From contig CABQAR010000002.1 of NCBI GenBank assembly GCA_902462205.1, forward strand, positions 186,001-250,000: a stretch of DNA of 64,000 nucleotides. The letters run 5' to 3'. The position numbers and the translations under genes were made by a program. The stretch is from an uncultured Dialister sp. GTDB taxonomy: Bacteria > Bacillota > Negativicutes > Veillonellales > Dialisteraceae. The notes beneath the pieces were generated by a model that had not been told where the DNA came from, did not search any database, and was given only the letters and a program-made list of their open reading frames with translations. Positions 7,548-16,366 of this stretch are shown here, one piece after another (within the stretch, counting starts at the first letter, position 1; the number at the start of each line of letters is the position of its first letter).

Positions 7548-8371
7548 TGGAACTCTTTCTTGAAATGTTCAGCTACCCCTTCATGGTGCGGGCCATCATC
7601 GTCGGCTGCCTCGTTTCCCTCTGCGCTTCCCTTCTGGGGACAAGCCTCGTGCTGAAACGGTACTCCATGATCGGAGACGGACTGTCCCATGTGGGCTTCG
7701 CCTCGCTTGCCATCGCTTTCGCATTCCACGCGGAGCCTCTGACGATTTCCATTCCCGTCTGCATCGCCGCCGCCTTTTTCCTGCTGCAGCTCAAGGACAG
7801 CTCACGCATCAAGGGAGACTCCGCCACGGCGCTTCTCTGCAGCGGCGCCCTCGCGGTGGGCGTCATGACGATTTCCATTACCACAGGGATGAATACCGAC
7901 GTGTGCAACTACATGTTCGGCAGTATCCTCGCCATGAGCAGAGGGGACGTAGAACTCTCCATCGCCCTGAGCACCGTGGTCGTCATCCTTTTCGTCCTTT
8001 TCTACAACCGCATCTTCGCCGTCACCTTCGATGAATCATTCGCTTCCGCCACCGGCACGCGGACCAGGCTGTACAACATGGTCATCGCCCTCCTCACCGC
8101 CATCACCATCGTGCTTGGCATGCGCATGATGGGCGCCCTCCTGATTTCCAGCCTGATCGTATTTCCATCACTGACCGCAATGCAACTGTGCCGGCGGTTC
8201 AAAACGACGATCCTTCTTTCTGCGCTGCTGTCCGTCACCACCTTCATGATCGGCATCACCATTTCCTACGCAGGCTCTGTGCCGACAGGCGCCTGCATCG
8301 TCGTGACAGACATCATCATGCTCTTCCTCGCGATGGCCATTCGGAAAATGAAAGAAGGGATTCATTCATGA
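7547..8371 (+). CDS. znuB: Zinc ABC transporter permease
   Basis: A 274-residue membrane protein of the ABC-3 family with about eight segments. The stretch YSMIGDGLSHVGFASLAIAF (near residue 40) and the segment with MRMMGALLISSLIVFP (near 190) are family hallmarks. It starts one base inside the znuC stop codon and ends in ATGA shared with the following lipoprotein gene. Confidence 0.95.
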   Translation: MELFLEMFSYPFMVRAIIVGCLVSLCASLLGTSLVLKRYSMIGDGLSHVGFASLAIAFAFHAEPLTISIPVCIAAAFFLLQLKDSSRIKGDSATALLCSGALAVGVMTISITTGMNTDVCNYMFGSILAMSRGDVELSIALSTVVVILFVLFYNRIFAVTFDESFASATGTRTRLYNMVIALLTAITIVLGMRMMGALLISSLIVFPSLTAMQLCRRFKTTILLSALLSVTTFMIGITISYAGSVPTGACIVVTDIIMLFLAMAIRKMKEGIHS

Positions 8372-9075
8372 AAAAGGAAATATGTCTCGCCCTCCTCCCC
8401 CTGCTGCTTCTGGCAGGCTGCGGAAAAGAACAAGCAGGCACACTGCCGGAAACGCCGCAGATCATCACAAGGAAAAACGTCCAGGACATCAGCAGACAGG
8501 CGGAACCGGCGAAGACAGAAACCATCGACACGGACACGAAAAAAACAGTGGAAAAAGAAAATACGGCGCCTGCGCAGGCCGTGGAAACAGTTCCGCCGGA
8601 AGCACCGGCACAGAATACGCCGACCGCACCGGCAGGTAAGCAGAAATATCCGTTTTTCGAATACCCTTACACCATCGCCGAGGACAGGCAGAACTATGAC
8701 TATAACCACATAGACATCATCGTCGGCGACAAACGGTACATGACGCAGATCAATGACTGGTACATGAACTTCCGTGACTACAAGGACAAAACCGTCCTCA
8801 TCGAAGGCTACTACCTCTCCATCAACGGCCACCACTTCGTGGGAAGAAACGGCCCGACCTGTCCCTACTGCACCGGAGGCTACGTGGATTTCGAATTCAC
8901 CACCGACCAGGACCTGTCCGCCTGCGAAACCGGCGCCACATGGATCAAAGTCTACGGCATCCTGCGAGAAGCGATCGTCCACCTGAACGACCACCTGACC
9001 GCTCCTTTCTACCATCTGGAAGCAGCCAAGGTCGTCATCATGGACCGCCCCGGACTGGGAACCATCACGGATTAA
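8368..9075 (+). CDS. Cys-containing lipoprotein translationally coupled to znuB
   Basis: A 235-residue predicted lipoprotein: signal peptide with lipobox LLAGC (Cys18), a low-complexity linker rich in T, E, P and A (residues 25-95), then a compact C-terminal domain of about 140 residues. That domain holds C165-P-Y-C168 in a TCPYCTGGYVDFEF context and another Cys near 189 followed by TWIKVYGIL. The arrangement recalls the C-terminal domain of the DUF1980/TIGR03943 proteins often encoded near zinc transporters, but this resemblance is from memory and is weak. The ATG at 8368 overlaps the znuB stop (ATGA), so co-translation is clear. A zinc-linked role is inferred from context. Confidence 0.75.
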   Translation: MKKEICLALLPLLLLAGCGKEQAGTLPETPQIITRKNVQDISRQAEPAKTETIDTDTKKTVEKENTAPAQAVETVPPEAPAQNTPTAPAGKQKYPFFEYPYTIAEDRQNYDYNHIDIIVGDKRYMTQINDWYMNFRDYKDKTVLIEGYYLSINGHHFVGRNGPTCPYCTGGYVDFEFTTDQDLSACETGATWIKVYGILREAIVHLNDHLTAPFYHLEAAKVVIMDRPGLGTITD

Positions 9076-9120
9076 TGGATATCCACAGACAGCAAGAAAA
9101 TTACGGCAAGCCAAATCAAA

Positions 9121-9168
9121 AAAACGTTTCCTTACAGAATTATTTCTCTGCTTGGAAACGTTTTTTAT
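9121..9168. terminator. Bidirectional terminator after the zinc operon
   Basis: AACGTTTCC (9123-9131) pairs with GGAAACGTT (9154-9162); T runs follow on both strands. It serves the zinc operon and the convergent permease gene. Confidence 0.85.
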
Positions 9169-9209
9169 TGTATTTATTTTTGCAGGATTGCCATTTCTCC
9201 GGTCTTGTC

Positions 9210-9947
9210 TCAGACCAGTATCATCGAGCCTGCTGCGAGGAGGAGGCCGTAGGTCAGGCGGTTGAACATTTTCTGGTTGATCATACTGTGGATTTTATTT
9301 CCCAGATAGATGGCGATGACCAGGGGAATGATGCCCAGACCCAAGAGTTCAAAAAATTCCGTGTTGTACAGTCCTTTTTCGTAATCGGTAAACATCAGGA
9401 CCAGATTCAGCACTGTCCAGACGGAAGCCACGTTCGCGCGGAAGGAGTTCTTGTCGCGGAAGGTCGCTACCAGGTATACGACAAGGAGGGCTCCGCCGGA
9501 AGCGAACATGCCGTGGATGACGCCCGCGCCGAGGAGAACGGGAATCGCCACCCAGTTCGGGAGGGAGGAGTCCGACTGCTTCATCAGCAGGTTTTTCAGC
9601 GCGACGCCTACGATGATCAGTCCGTAAACCGGTACGAGGATCTTCGAGTCGACGATGTTGTACAGATGGATGCCGATCACCATGCCCAAAAGCATGAATA
9701 CGACGATACGCATCAGTTCTTTCCTGTTGATGTACTGCCTGTTCTGCACCATGAGGAGCGCGCAGACGAGCCAGCAGATGACGTTGATGACCGCTTTCGC
9801 CATGTCCGGCCCGTAGAGAAGGATCGTCGGGGGGATGGAGAGCATGACGCCTGCAAATCCGGTCAGTGCCTGTATGATATTAGAAACAAATACTGCTAAC
9901 ATAAATAATCCGAATTTCACGAATTCGGGAAGTGCCATAAGTTCCAA
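9210..9947 (-). CDS. TauE/SafE (TSUP) family permease
   Basis: A 245-residue protein with about seven membrane segments. Family marks are the N-terminal half NIIQALTGFAGVMLSIPP (near residue 25) and the C-terminal echo GVIHGMFASGGALLVVYL (near 150), the two pseudo-symmetric halves of the TSUP fold. Members export sulfite, sulfoacetate or similar anions; the substrate here is unknown. The start is TTG at 9947, with GAGGTG at proper spacing; the ATG at 9938 is too far from it. Confidence 0.8.
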   Translation of the reverse strand: MELMALPEFVKFGLFMLAVFVSNIIQALTGFAGVMLSIPPTILLYGPDMAKAVINVICWLVCALLMVQNRQYINRKELMRIVVFMLLGMVIGIHLYNIVDSKILVPVYGLIIVGVALKNLLMKQSDSSLPNWVAIPVLLGAGVIHGMFASGGALLVVYLVATFRDKNSFRANVASVWTVLNLVLMFTDYEKGLYNTEFFELLGLGIIPLVIAIYLGNKIHSMINQKMFNRLTYGLLLAAGSMILV

Positions 9948-10129
9948 AATAAATCACCTCTTTCATCGATGTTTATCATTATAGTTTTTTCTTTTCCTTA
10001 TGTATACCTTCTTTCGAAACCGATATACATTAATCTAATTATGTAATACTAAGACCTCAAAATTACTTTATTGCATGAATGGACATATTTCGTTTTTCCT
10101 TTTACATTGAATCATTCCTGCTGTCCTGC

Positions 10130-10176
10130 AATCAAAAAGGACCGCACCGGATTTTTCCATGCCGTCCTTTTTGATT
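10130..10176. terminator. Strong bidirectional terminator
   Basis: AATCAAAAAGGAC (10130-10142) pairs perfectly with GTCCTTTTTGATT (10164-10176). It ends the gene at 10188. The rest of 9948-10187 shows only AT-rich upstream sequence of the TSUP gene. Confidence 0.8.
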
Positions 10177-10187
10177 CAAAGGAGAAG

Positions 10188-10835
10188 TTATTTTTTATCT
10201 TTCTTTTTGTTTTTCTTCTCTTTTTTATTCTTTTTTTCTTTCTTATGTTTCTTTGCTTTCTTCTCTTTTTTCTTTTCCTTCGCTTCGGTATAGGCTTCTT
10301 CCTTTTCTTCCGGTTCGTCCTGATCGTCTTCGTCAGAGAACGTTCCTTCTTCCTCTTCGTAGGCGCGGCCGTGGGCATCCATGGACCAGTCGCCCTCTAT
10401 GTTCGCCTGCCCGTCCGGCGTGCCGAGGGTGTGGGTCTTGTATTCCAAATCCACATCTTCTTCATGGAGTCCGAGGGCGTCTTCTGTTTCACACGAGCAT
10501 TCCTGCAATTCTCTTTCCGCCTCATCGCATTCCTGTTCCACTTCTTCCTGTTTCTGCGCCAGACTTTCGTCAAATTTCTTCTTTTCCTGTTCCGCATTTT
10601 CCATGACACGGCTGTCCGATACAGGGACGGCGGACATGAAACCGGCAAGGATATCTTCCATGACGCCTGCCAGCTCCAGCACGTTCCTCACTCTCGCGTC
10701 TTCCGCAGGACGCACGTCCGGATCGGGAGCCATAAGGGAGACCTGCAGGAACGCCCTGTCTTCTTCCAGTCCCTTGTGGATCGCCACTAATGCTTCTGCC
10801 AGAGTCAATCCCAAATAATCTCCGTCTTTATACAT
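10188..10835 (-). CDS. Hypothetical acidic protein with poly-lysine tail
   Basis: A 215-residue protein of no recognised family. The first ~75 residues (GLTLAEALVAIHKGLEED...) look globular and helical; residues ~80-120 are a probable coiled coil rich in E, K and Q; residues ~130-180 are acidic (EEEEGTFSDEDDQDEPEEKE); the last ~33 residues are almost pure lysine with E and N. No signal peptide is seen. It starts 3 nt after the stop of the CorC-like gene, with its ribosome site GAAGGAG inside that gene, so the two are co-expressed. The tail could bind RNA, DNA or anionic membrane surface; this is speculation. Confidence 0.75.
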   Translation of the reverse strand: MYKDGDYLGLTLAEALVAIHKGLEEDRAFLQVSLMAPDPDVRPAEDARVRNVLELAGVMEDILAGFMSAVPVSDSRVMENAEQEKKKFDESLAQKQEEVEQECDEAERELQECSCETEDALGLHEEDVDLEYKTHTLGTPDGQANIEGDWSMDAHGRAYEEEEGTFSDEDDQDEPEEKEEAYTEAKEKKKEKKAKKHKKEKKNKKEKKNKKKDKK

Positions 10836-10838
10836 GAT

Positions 10839-12182
10839 CTACTCCTTCTCGGAAGCCTTTGCCTCCGTCACCAACACTTTGTCGATCCTGCGGTTATCGC
10901 AGTCCATGACTTCAAAGATGAATCGTCCGTATTGTGTTTTTTCCGTTTCCTTCGGAATATATCCCATGAGATAGATGATGAATCCGCCAAGGGTCTTGTA
11001 GTAATCCTCCGCTTCTCCGGGAAGCTCTTCGTCGATATGGAAATATTCCCGGAATTCGTCAATGGTGCAGAGTCCTTCCACGAGCCATGAATTTTCCGAG
11101 CGGCGGATGAATTTATTCTGTTCTTCCAGTATATCGTTCTTGTCTCCCGGCATGTCTCCCACGATTTCTTCGAGCACGTCATGGAGCGTGACCAGTCCGG
11201 AAAGGGTTCCGTATTCATCAATCACGACCGCTTCATGCACGCCCTTGTTCCTGAATACGCCGAGGACTTTTGTCAGGATGAGCGTTTCCGGAATGAAGAG
11301 GGGACGATGGATGGTATCCATGATGGAGGCCTTGACGGATTTCCCCGGATTCCTGTGCTGGTCGAGGAGGACCTCGCTCATGTCCGCCAGCCCCTTGAAT
11401 TCATCAAGGGAGCCGCTGCCCACGGGAAGTCTGAAATGGGCGGATTCGGTGATGTCTTTCCATATATTTTTTTCCGTGTCTTCCAGATCGATCCACACGA
11501 GCTGCGGACGGGGCGTCATGCTGTCGGCCGCCGTGAGGTCGTTCAGTTCGAAGACGTTGTCAATGATTTCCGGTTCTTCCTTGTCGATGGTTCCCAGCTT
11601 CGCCCCCTGCTGGAGCATGACGCGGATTTCTTCCTCCGACACGGGCTGTTCTCCGCCCATGCGGATGCCCATCATTTCCACGACGATTTTCGTGGACCAT
11701 GTGCTGAAAAGGACGAGCGGCTTGGCGAGTGTGGAAAAGATGATCATCGGCCGCGCGATGAAGCAGGCCGCTTTTTCAGGCTCTGCGAGGGCGATCCATT
11801 TCGGCGCCAGTTCCCCGATGATCAAAGTGAAATAAGTCACGAGCGCCATGACGATGAACATGCTCATCGGTGCGAGGAACCTGCCTGCGAAAGGGATGTC
11901 ATGCAGCACGGATGACAGCGGTCCTGCCAGCGAAGCGCCGGAAAACATGCCCGTCACGATGCTGATGGTCGTGATGCCGACCTGGATGGTGGAAAACAGT
12001 TCTTCCTTCCTGTCCGCCAGTTCAAGCGCCTGGGCGGCGCCGCTTTTCCCCTCCTCCAGCATTTCCTGCAGCCTCGTCTTCCTTGCGCCGACGATGGCGA
12101 TTTCCGCCAGCGAGCAGGCGGCATTCCCTAATATAAGTAAAATAATGATAATGAGTTCGAACCATATATGGTCGTCGTCCAT
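10839..12182 (-). CDS. HlyC/CorC family transporter (DUF21-CBS-CorC_HlyC)
   Basis: 447 residues from the ATG at 12182, which has GGGAGG 6-7 nt upstream; the frame stays open to 12287 but without a good site. Order of parts: DUF21/CNNM membrane domain with three to four segments (residues ~1-190, starting WFELIIIILLILGNAACSLAEIA), two CBS domains (about 205-330, with MTPRPQLVWID and LHDVLEEIVGD), and a C-terminal transporter-associated domain (350-430). Relatives take part in Mg2+ or Co2+ export or maintenance. It heads a two-gene unit with the lysine-tailed protein and is divergent from a TetR regulator. Confidence 0.9.
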   Translation of the reverse strand: MDDDHIWFELIIIILLILGNAACSLAEIAIVGARKTRLQEMLEEGKSGAAQALELADRKEELFSTIQVGITTISIVTGMFSGASLAGPLSSVLHDIPFAGRFLAPMSMFIVMALVTYFTLIIGELAPKWIALAEPEKAACFIARPMIIFSTLAKPLVLFSTWSTKIVVEMMGIRMGGEQPVSEEEIRVMLQQGAKLGTIDKEEPEIIDNVFELNDLTAADSMTPRPQLVWIDLEDTEKNIWKDITESAHFRLPVGSGSLDEFKGLADMSEVLLDQHRNPGKSVKASIMDTIHRPLFIPETLILTKVLGVFRNKGVHEAVVIDEYGTLSGLVTLHDVLEEIVGDMPGDKNDILEEQNKFIRRSENSWLVEGLCTIDEFREYFHIDEELPGEAEDYYKTLGGFIIYLMGYIPKETEKTQYGRFIFEVMDCDNRRIDKVLVTEAKASEKE

Positions 12183-12364
12183 GCAGTATCCTCCCGATGA
12201 ATGCGCTGCCGTCATATAAGATGCCTCTGTCCGGCAGCCGTATCTCCCTAATTTTATGATTTCATTATACCAAAATCCGACAATCAAATCATAGATGGTA
12301 TTCTTTCATGACGCACAAAATATTTTCCTGCTTTTTCCTTTATCATTAAAAAGCGACTAAAAAC

Positions 12365-12406
12365 TGACTTTTGGTCATTGCATTCATATTTCATTTCGAT
12401 TATACT
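12365..12406 (+). promoter_or_regulatory. Promoter and possible operator of the TetR gene
   Basis: TTGCAT (12378-12383), 17 nt, TATACT (12401-12406). Immediately upstream is TGAC-n5-GTCA (12365-12377), a short palindrome that could be the site of the regulator itself and would also lie in the control region of the divergent CorC-like gene. Confidence 0.5.
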
Positions 12407-12443
12407 GAAATGTAATGAGAACGGAACGGAGGCGCCAACAGGA

Positions 12444-13034
12444 ATGGTTTTAACAAAAAAGGCGGAGAGGACGAAGGCGAAATTACTGGATTCTGCCAAA
12501 ATCCTCATTCAGGAGAGCGGATTTGACAAGGTATCGGTGGAGGAAATCACCAGACACGCCGGCGTGGCAAAGGGAACCTTCTATCATTACTTCCAGTGCA
12601 AGGAGGATGTAGTCCGTGAATTTTCCACGGAGCGTCTGGAAGCCATCTATTCCGATACGCTCGATATGGACGGTTCCACCTCGGAAAAGCTGGTCTTTTA
12701 TTTCACGTCGCTGATGAAAATGGCGGACAGCATGGGCGTCAACCTGATCCGGCAGTGGATGCACGACGTCATGGATCCCCATCTCGACGAGGACGGGACG
12801 GAGCAGATCCGCGACAGCTACAAGAGGATCCATTCCGTACTGAGACGCGGCATCGCCGACCATACGCTGAAAGAGGATACGCCGACAGATTTCCTGACGA
12901 AGCTCCTTCTTTCCCACCTTTACGGCGCCCTCACCACATGGTGCATCATGGGCGGACGGTTCAGCATCGGCGATGAGGCAGATAAATTCGTTTCCGCCAC
13001 CGTATTCAACACGATTGAAAAATATGAAATCTGA
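12444..13034 (+). CDS. TetR/AcrR-family transcriptional regulator
   Basis: 196 residues from ATG 12444, preceded by GGAGG at 12428-12432. The N-terminal helix-turn-helix reads VSVEEITRHAGVAKGTFYHYF (split: VSVEEITRHAG, VAKGTFYHYF; residues ~31-52), followed by the expected FQCKEDV. The C-terminal ligand and dimer domain is not specific. An in-frame upstream extension to 12378 lacks a ribosome site. Target genes are unknown; the divergent CorC-like pair is the simplest candidate. Confidence 0.9.
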   Translation: MVLTKKAERTKAKLLDSAKILIQESGFDKVSVEEITRHAGVAKGTFYHYFQCKEDVVREFSTERLEAIYSDTLDMDGSTSEKLVFYFTSLMKMADSMGVNLIRQWMHDVMDPHLDEDGTEQIRDSYKRIHSVLRRGIADHTLKEDTPTDFLTKLLLSHLYGALTTWCIMGGRFSIGDEADKFVSATVFNTIEKYEI

Positions 13035-13040
13035 CAATGA

Positions 13041-13083
13041 AAAAGCAGACCAGGCAGGAATTCCTGTTCAGTCTGCTTTTTTT
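13041..13083. terminator. Bidirectional terminator overlapping the recQ stop
   Basis: AAAAGCAGAC (13041-13050) pairs with GTCTGCTTTT (13071-13080). The right arm includes the last codons and stop of recQ, so the convergent TetR and recQ genes share it. Confidence 0.8.
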
Positions 13084-15374
13084 GTGATTTCACGATAGGT
13101 CCGGATTGCTTTTTCCAGTTCTTTCCGACAGGCCATGTCCAATTCCATGGGCAGCGGCTGTCCATGGACGGTCTGGCGGAGCACTGCCTCACTGCAGATG
13201 TCTTCCGCCGGCCGTTTTTCTTTGCCTGCCAGTCTTTGCCTGACCTTTTCCAGATAGAGGAGGAAAGCTTTTTCCTCGATGCCGGAAGCAGACTTTTCCT
13301 TATACGCCGCCAGCTTTTTTCTGCTCTGCCCCATTTCCGCCAGAAAGGCTTTCCCGTAGGCGTCCGCTTTTTTCGGTCCGATGCCCTTGATTTGGAGCAG
13401 GTCATCCACGGTTTTCGGACGGCTCTTCGCCATTTCATGCAGGATGGTGTCTGAAAATATCTGGAACGGCGCTTTCTTTTCCTGTTTGGACAGGCGGAGA
13501 CGCAGCGTGGCAAGGCGGGTGAAAACGGTCTTCTCTTCCAGTTCCCTGTCGGGACCGGATTTCTTTTCCTCCCTTTCTCCTTTTCCCGCCTCTTTCAAAA
13601 CAGCAAGGAAACGGGCGCCGTATTTCTTCAATTTGAACGCGCCGATGCCGTGCACTTCCGCCATTTCATTCTCATTTCCCGGCATGCGGAGCACCATGTC
13701 TTCTAAGGTGGCATCTGAAAAGACGACGAAGGGCGGTACATGCTCTTCTCTGGCAATGCGCGTCCGAAGATCACGGAGCGTATCAAAGAGCGTCCCCCGT
13801 TCGCGGGAAACAGCGTATGTCCGTTCCACCGCTGCTTCCGCCATGATGTCCTCGGCTCCGAAAGCGAGGCCCATCACGTTTTCTTTTCCGCCAAGCACGG
13901 CTTCCGCCTTTTCCGTGAGACGCACCACCGGATACTGGCCGCCATCCCGTTTCAGGTAGCCGTCTGCCACGAAGGAATTGATGGCTTCCTTGATATGCTT
14001 CGTCTTTTCAAAGGACAGTTTCCTGTATGTGGGCGTCTCGTCCAGATGGTTTTCCAATACGGTTTTCGAGCGGCTTCCTTTCAAAATATCCGCCACCACG
14101 CTGACGCCGAACCGCCCTCCCAAAGAACGGATCGTTTTGAAAATCAGCGTCGCCGCATCGGTGATATCGCTCCGCGCCTCCGCGCCCTCACAGTTTCCGC
14201 AATGGCCGCAAACTTCGGCGCTCTCTTCCCCGAAATAGGAAAGGATGTAATTCCGCAGGCACGACGTGGTCTGGCAGTAATCATTCATCCGGTTCAGCCG
14301 ATCGTAATCCATCTGCCGCTGCTCCTCCGTCTGCGAGCCGGACTCGATCAGGTAACGCTGTATGCCCGCGTCCCGCCCGCTGTAAAGGAGGATGCATTCC
14401 GCCTTCGCCCCGTCACGTCCTGCGCGGCCTGCCTCCTGATAGTATGCTTCCATGCTTTTCGGCATCTGGTAATGCAGGACATAGCGCACATTGCTTTTGT
14501 CTATGCCCATGCCGAACGCGTTCGTCGCCACCATGACCCCGACGCGGTCGAAGGAAAAATCCTCCTGACCCTGCCTCCGTTCCCCGTCCTCCATGCCTGC
14601 ATGGTAACGTCCCGCTTTGATGCCATGCTTTTTGAGCAGCTCATAGACCTCATCCACCGCTTTCCTCGTGGCGCAGTAAATGATGCCGCTTTCCCTGCGG
14701 TGGTTCTTCACATACTTCAGGATAAAATCCTCTTTATCCGTTCCCCGGATGACACGGAACGACAGATTCGGCCTGTCGAGCCCCGTTTTGAAAACAGCCG
14801 CTTCCGCAAGGCCAAGGCTCCGTTTCATATCCTCTTCCACGAGGGAAGTCGCCGTCGCCGTGAACGCCGTCACGATCGGCTTCTGCGGCAGGGAATCGAT
14901 GAACGTCCTGATTTTCTGATAGCTCGGACGGAAATCATGGCCCCACTGGGATACGCAGTGCGCTTCATCAATGACCACCATGGAGAGCGGCACCTGCACC
15001 AGGCACTGCGTGAAATAGGTAGGCTCCAGCTTTTCCGGCGCCATGTACAGTATTTTCAGCCTGCCCCGGTACAGGTCGCGGAGCCGTTCGATCGATTCCT
15101 CGAAGGAAACGGTGGAATTGACATAGGACGCAGGGATTCCCTGCTCCACCAGTGTTTCCACCTGGTCCTTCATCAGCGAGATCAGGGGAGAAATGATGAT
15201 GGTCCCGTGGGGGAATTCGAGCGCGGGAATCTGGAAACAGACAGACTTCCCCGCGCCGGTGGGCATGATGGCAAGCACGTCCTTTCCTGACAGGATCGTA
15301 TCAATCACATCCTGCTGGACAGGACGGAACGCATCATAGCCGAAATATTTCTTCAGCAGCTCCGCCGGTTCCAT
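13068..15374 (-). CDS. recQ: ATP-dependent DNA helicase RecQ with three HRDC-like domains
   Basis: 768 residues from ATG 15374 (AGGAGG 6 nt upstream). Walker A is MPTGAGKS (near residue 38), the DExH box is VIDEAHCVSQWGHDFRPSY (near 134), and helicase motif VI is YQEAGRAGRDG. The RQC zinc site is C-x(n)-CGHCGNC near residue 390, followed by the winged helix. Two clear HRDC domains follow (about 525-595 and 617-690) and a degenerate third at the C-terminus (about 705-768). Known RecQ enzymes with three HRDC copies occur in Deinococcus and Neisseria; most have one. Role: unwinding of recombination and repair intermediates in the cytosol. Confidence 0.95.
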   Translation of the reverse strand: MEPAELLKKYFGYDAFRPVQQDVIDTILSGKDVLAIMPTGAGKSVCFQIPALEFPHGTIIISPLISLMKDQVETLVEQGIPASYVNSTVSFEESIERLRDLYRGRLKILYMAPEKLEPTYFTQCLVQVPLSMVVIDEAHCVSQWGHDFRPSYQKIRTFIDSLPQKPIVTAFTATATSLVEEDMKRSLGLAEAAVFKTGLDRPNLSFRVIRGTDKEDFILKYVKNHRRESGIIYCATRKAVDEVYELLKKHGIKAGRYHAGMEDGERRQGQEDFSFDRVGVMVATNAFGMGIDKSNVRYVLHYQMPKSMEAYYQEAGRAGRDGAKAECILLYSGRDAGIQRYLIESGSQTEEQRQMDYDRLNRMNDYCQTTSCLRNYILSYFGEESAEVCGHCGNCEGAEARSDITDAATLIFKTIRSLGGRFGVSVVADILKGSRSKTVLENHLDETPTYRKLSFEKTKHIKEAINSFVADGYLKRDGGQYPVVRLTEKAEAVLGGKENVMGLAFGAEDIMAEAAVERTYAVSRERGTLFDTLRDLRTRIAREEHVPPFVVFSDATLEDMVLRMPGNENEMAEVHGIGAFKLKKYGARFLAVLKEAGKGEREEKKSGPDRELEEKTVFTRLATLRLRLSKQEKKAPFQIFSDTILHEMAKSRPKTVDDLLQIKGIGPKKADAYGKAFLAEMGQSRKKLAAYKEKSASGIEEKAFLLYLEKVRQRLAGKEKRPAEDICSEAVLRQTVHGQPLPMELDMACRKELEKAIRTYREITKKAD

Positions 15375-15438
15375 TTCATTCCTCCTTTCCGTGATTTTTC
15401 CATCACGCATCTTTTTTATTATAGCAGACGAAAAATGT

Positions 15439-16293
15439 TCAGAGCCTGTTTTCCTTAAACATGCGCATCATTTCATTGGTGAGGGAGAAATCATCGGGCT
15501 GGAGCTCCACTTCCTCCCGTTCCACCCAGAGCGCTTCCTTCAGTTCCTTTTCATCCATGCGGATGTCTCGTGAACCGTCGACCTCGCAGAAAAAGCCTGC
15601 CAGAAGGTCGTCCACGATCCCCCATGGCTGTGATTTGTAATACCGGATGTTCCGCACCTTCAGCCCCACTTCTTCCATGACCTCCCGTGCCACCGTTTCT
15701 TCCAGCGTTTCCCCGATTTCCGTAAATCCTGCGATGAGCGCATAGAAAGGAATCCCGTGGCCCGCATATTTCGTGAGCAGTATCCTGTTCCCATCCGTCA
15801 CGCCTGCGATGACCGCCGGAATGATGCGCGGATAAATCGTCCGCCCGCAGTGGGGACAGCAGATGGCGCGCTCTTCGGAGGACAGCTCCGTCCTGCCCCC
15901 GCACCGTCCGCAGAAGCGGTTGTCACTGTACCAGCGGTAGAGCTGCCATGCCGTCCATGAAATGAAGGACAGGTGGCGTGAAATATCCGGATTCCGCCTG
16001 ATCTGCCTCATCGACATGTATTCTCCGCCCGAGGGGAACGCCGCTTTTTCATCCATGGACAGGAAATAGTCCTCTCCGTCCATGGAAAAAAGATACCGCA
16101 CATCCTCCGAACGTATTTCCTTATATAAAGGGAAAAGCGCATCCCTTTCGGGATAAGCCAGAAGCCCTCTGTCACTGCAACGAAGGACGAAGCTGTCCTC
16201 ATCGGGTTCTTTGCCCGTCATGAACCGGTTATCAAAAACATGGGGAAAATATCCTGTATCATAGAACCTCCGATCATATGTCCCCCTAAGCAT
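15439..16293 (-). CDS. nudC: NudC-like NADH pyrophosphatase / Nudix hydrolase
   Basis: A 284-residue protein with the NudC layout: N-terminal domain, a zinc ribbon (CGRCGG ... CCPHCGR, near residues 126-146), and a Nudix domain with the complete box GFTEIGETLEETVAREVMEE (near 192) ending in VGL. The downstream motif SQPW, which marks NAD(H)-specific members, is present but followed by GIVDD rather than the usual PFP. Expected reaction is hydrolysis of NADH to NMNH and AMP, or removal of NAD caps from RNA. The ribosome site is weak. It lies 64 nt upstream of recQ on the same strand. Confidence 0.88.
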   Translation of the reverse strand: MLRGTYDRRFYDTGYFPHVFDNRFMTGKEPDEDSFVLRCSDRGLLAYPERDALFPLYKEIRSEDVRYLFSMDGEDYFLSMDEKAAFPSGGEYMSMRQIRRNPDISRHLSFISWTAWQLYRWYSDNRFCGRCGGRTELSSEERAICCPHCGRTIYPRIIPAVIAGVTDGNRILLTKYAGHGIPFYALIAGFTEIGETLEETVAREVMEEVGLKVRNIRYYKSQPWGIVDDLLAGFFCEVDGSRDIRMDEKELKEALWVEREEVELQPDDFSLTNEMMRMFKENRL

Positions 16294-16330
16294 AATTTTT
16301 CAGAAGGCTTTCCGCAAGTGCTTTCCCATC

Positions 16331-16360
16331 AAAAAACCGCCGTCCTTTCCGGCAGCGGTT
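16331..16360 (-). terminator. Intrinsic terminator after the SGNH hydrolase gene
   Basis: On the minus strand AACCGC (16355-16360) pairs with GCGGTT (16335-16340), closing a GC-rich inner loop, followed by six T. Confidence 0.7.
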
Positions 16361-16366
16361 TCTCTC

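Noticed and set aside
8188..8367. N-terminal extension of the lipoprotein gene inside znuB
   Set aside because: The lipobox signal peptide begins exactly at the ATG at 8368 overlapping the znuB stop; the extension is the znuB shadow frame.
13740..15290. 516-codon open frame antisense to recQ
   Set aside because: Shadow frame; recQ motifs are complete on the minus strand.
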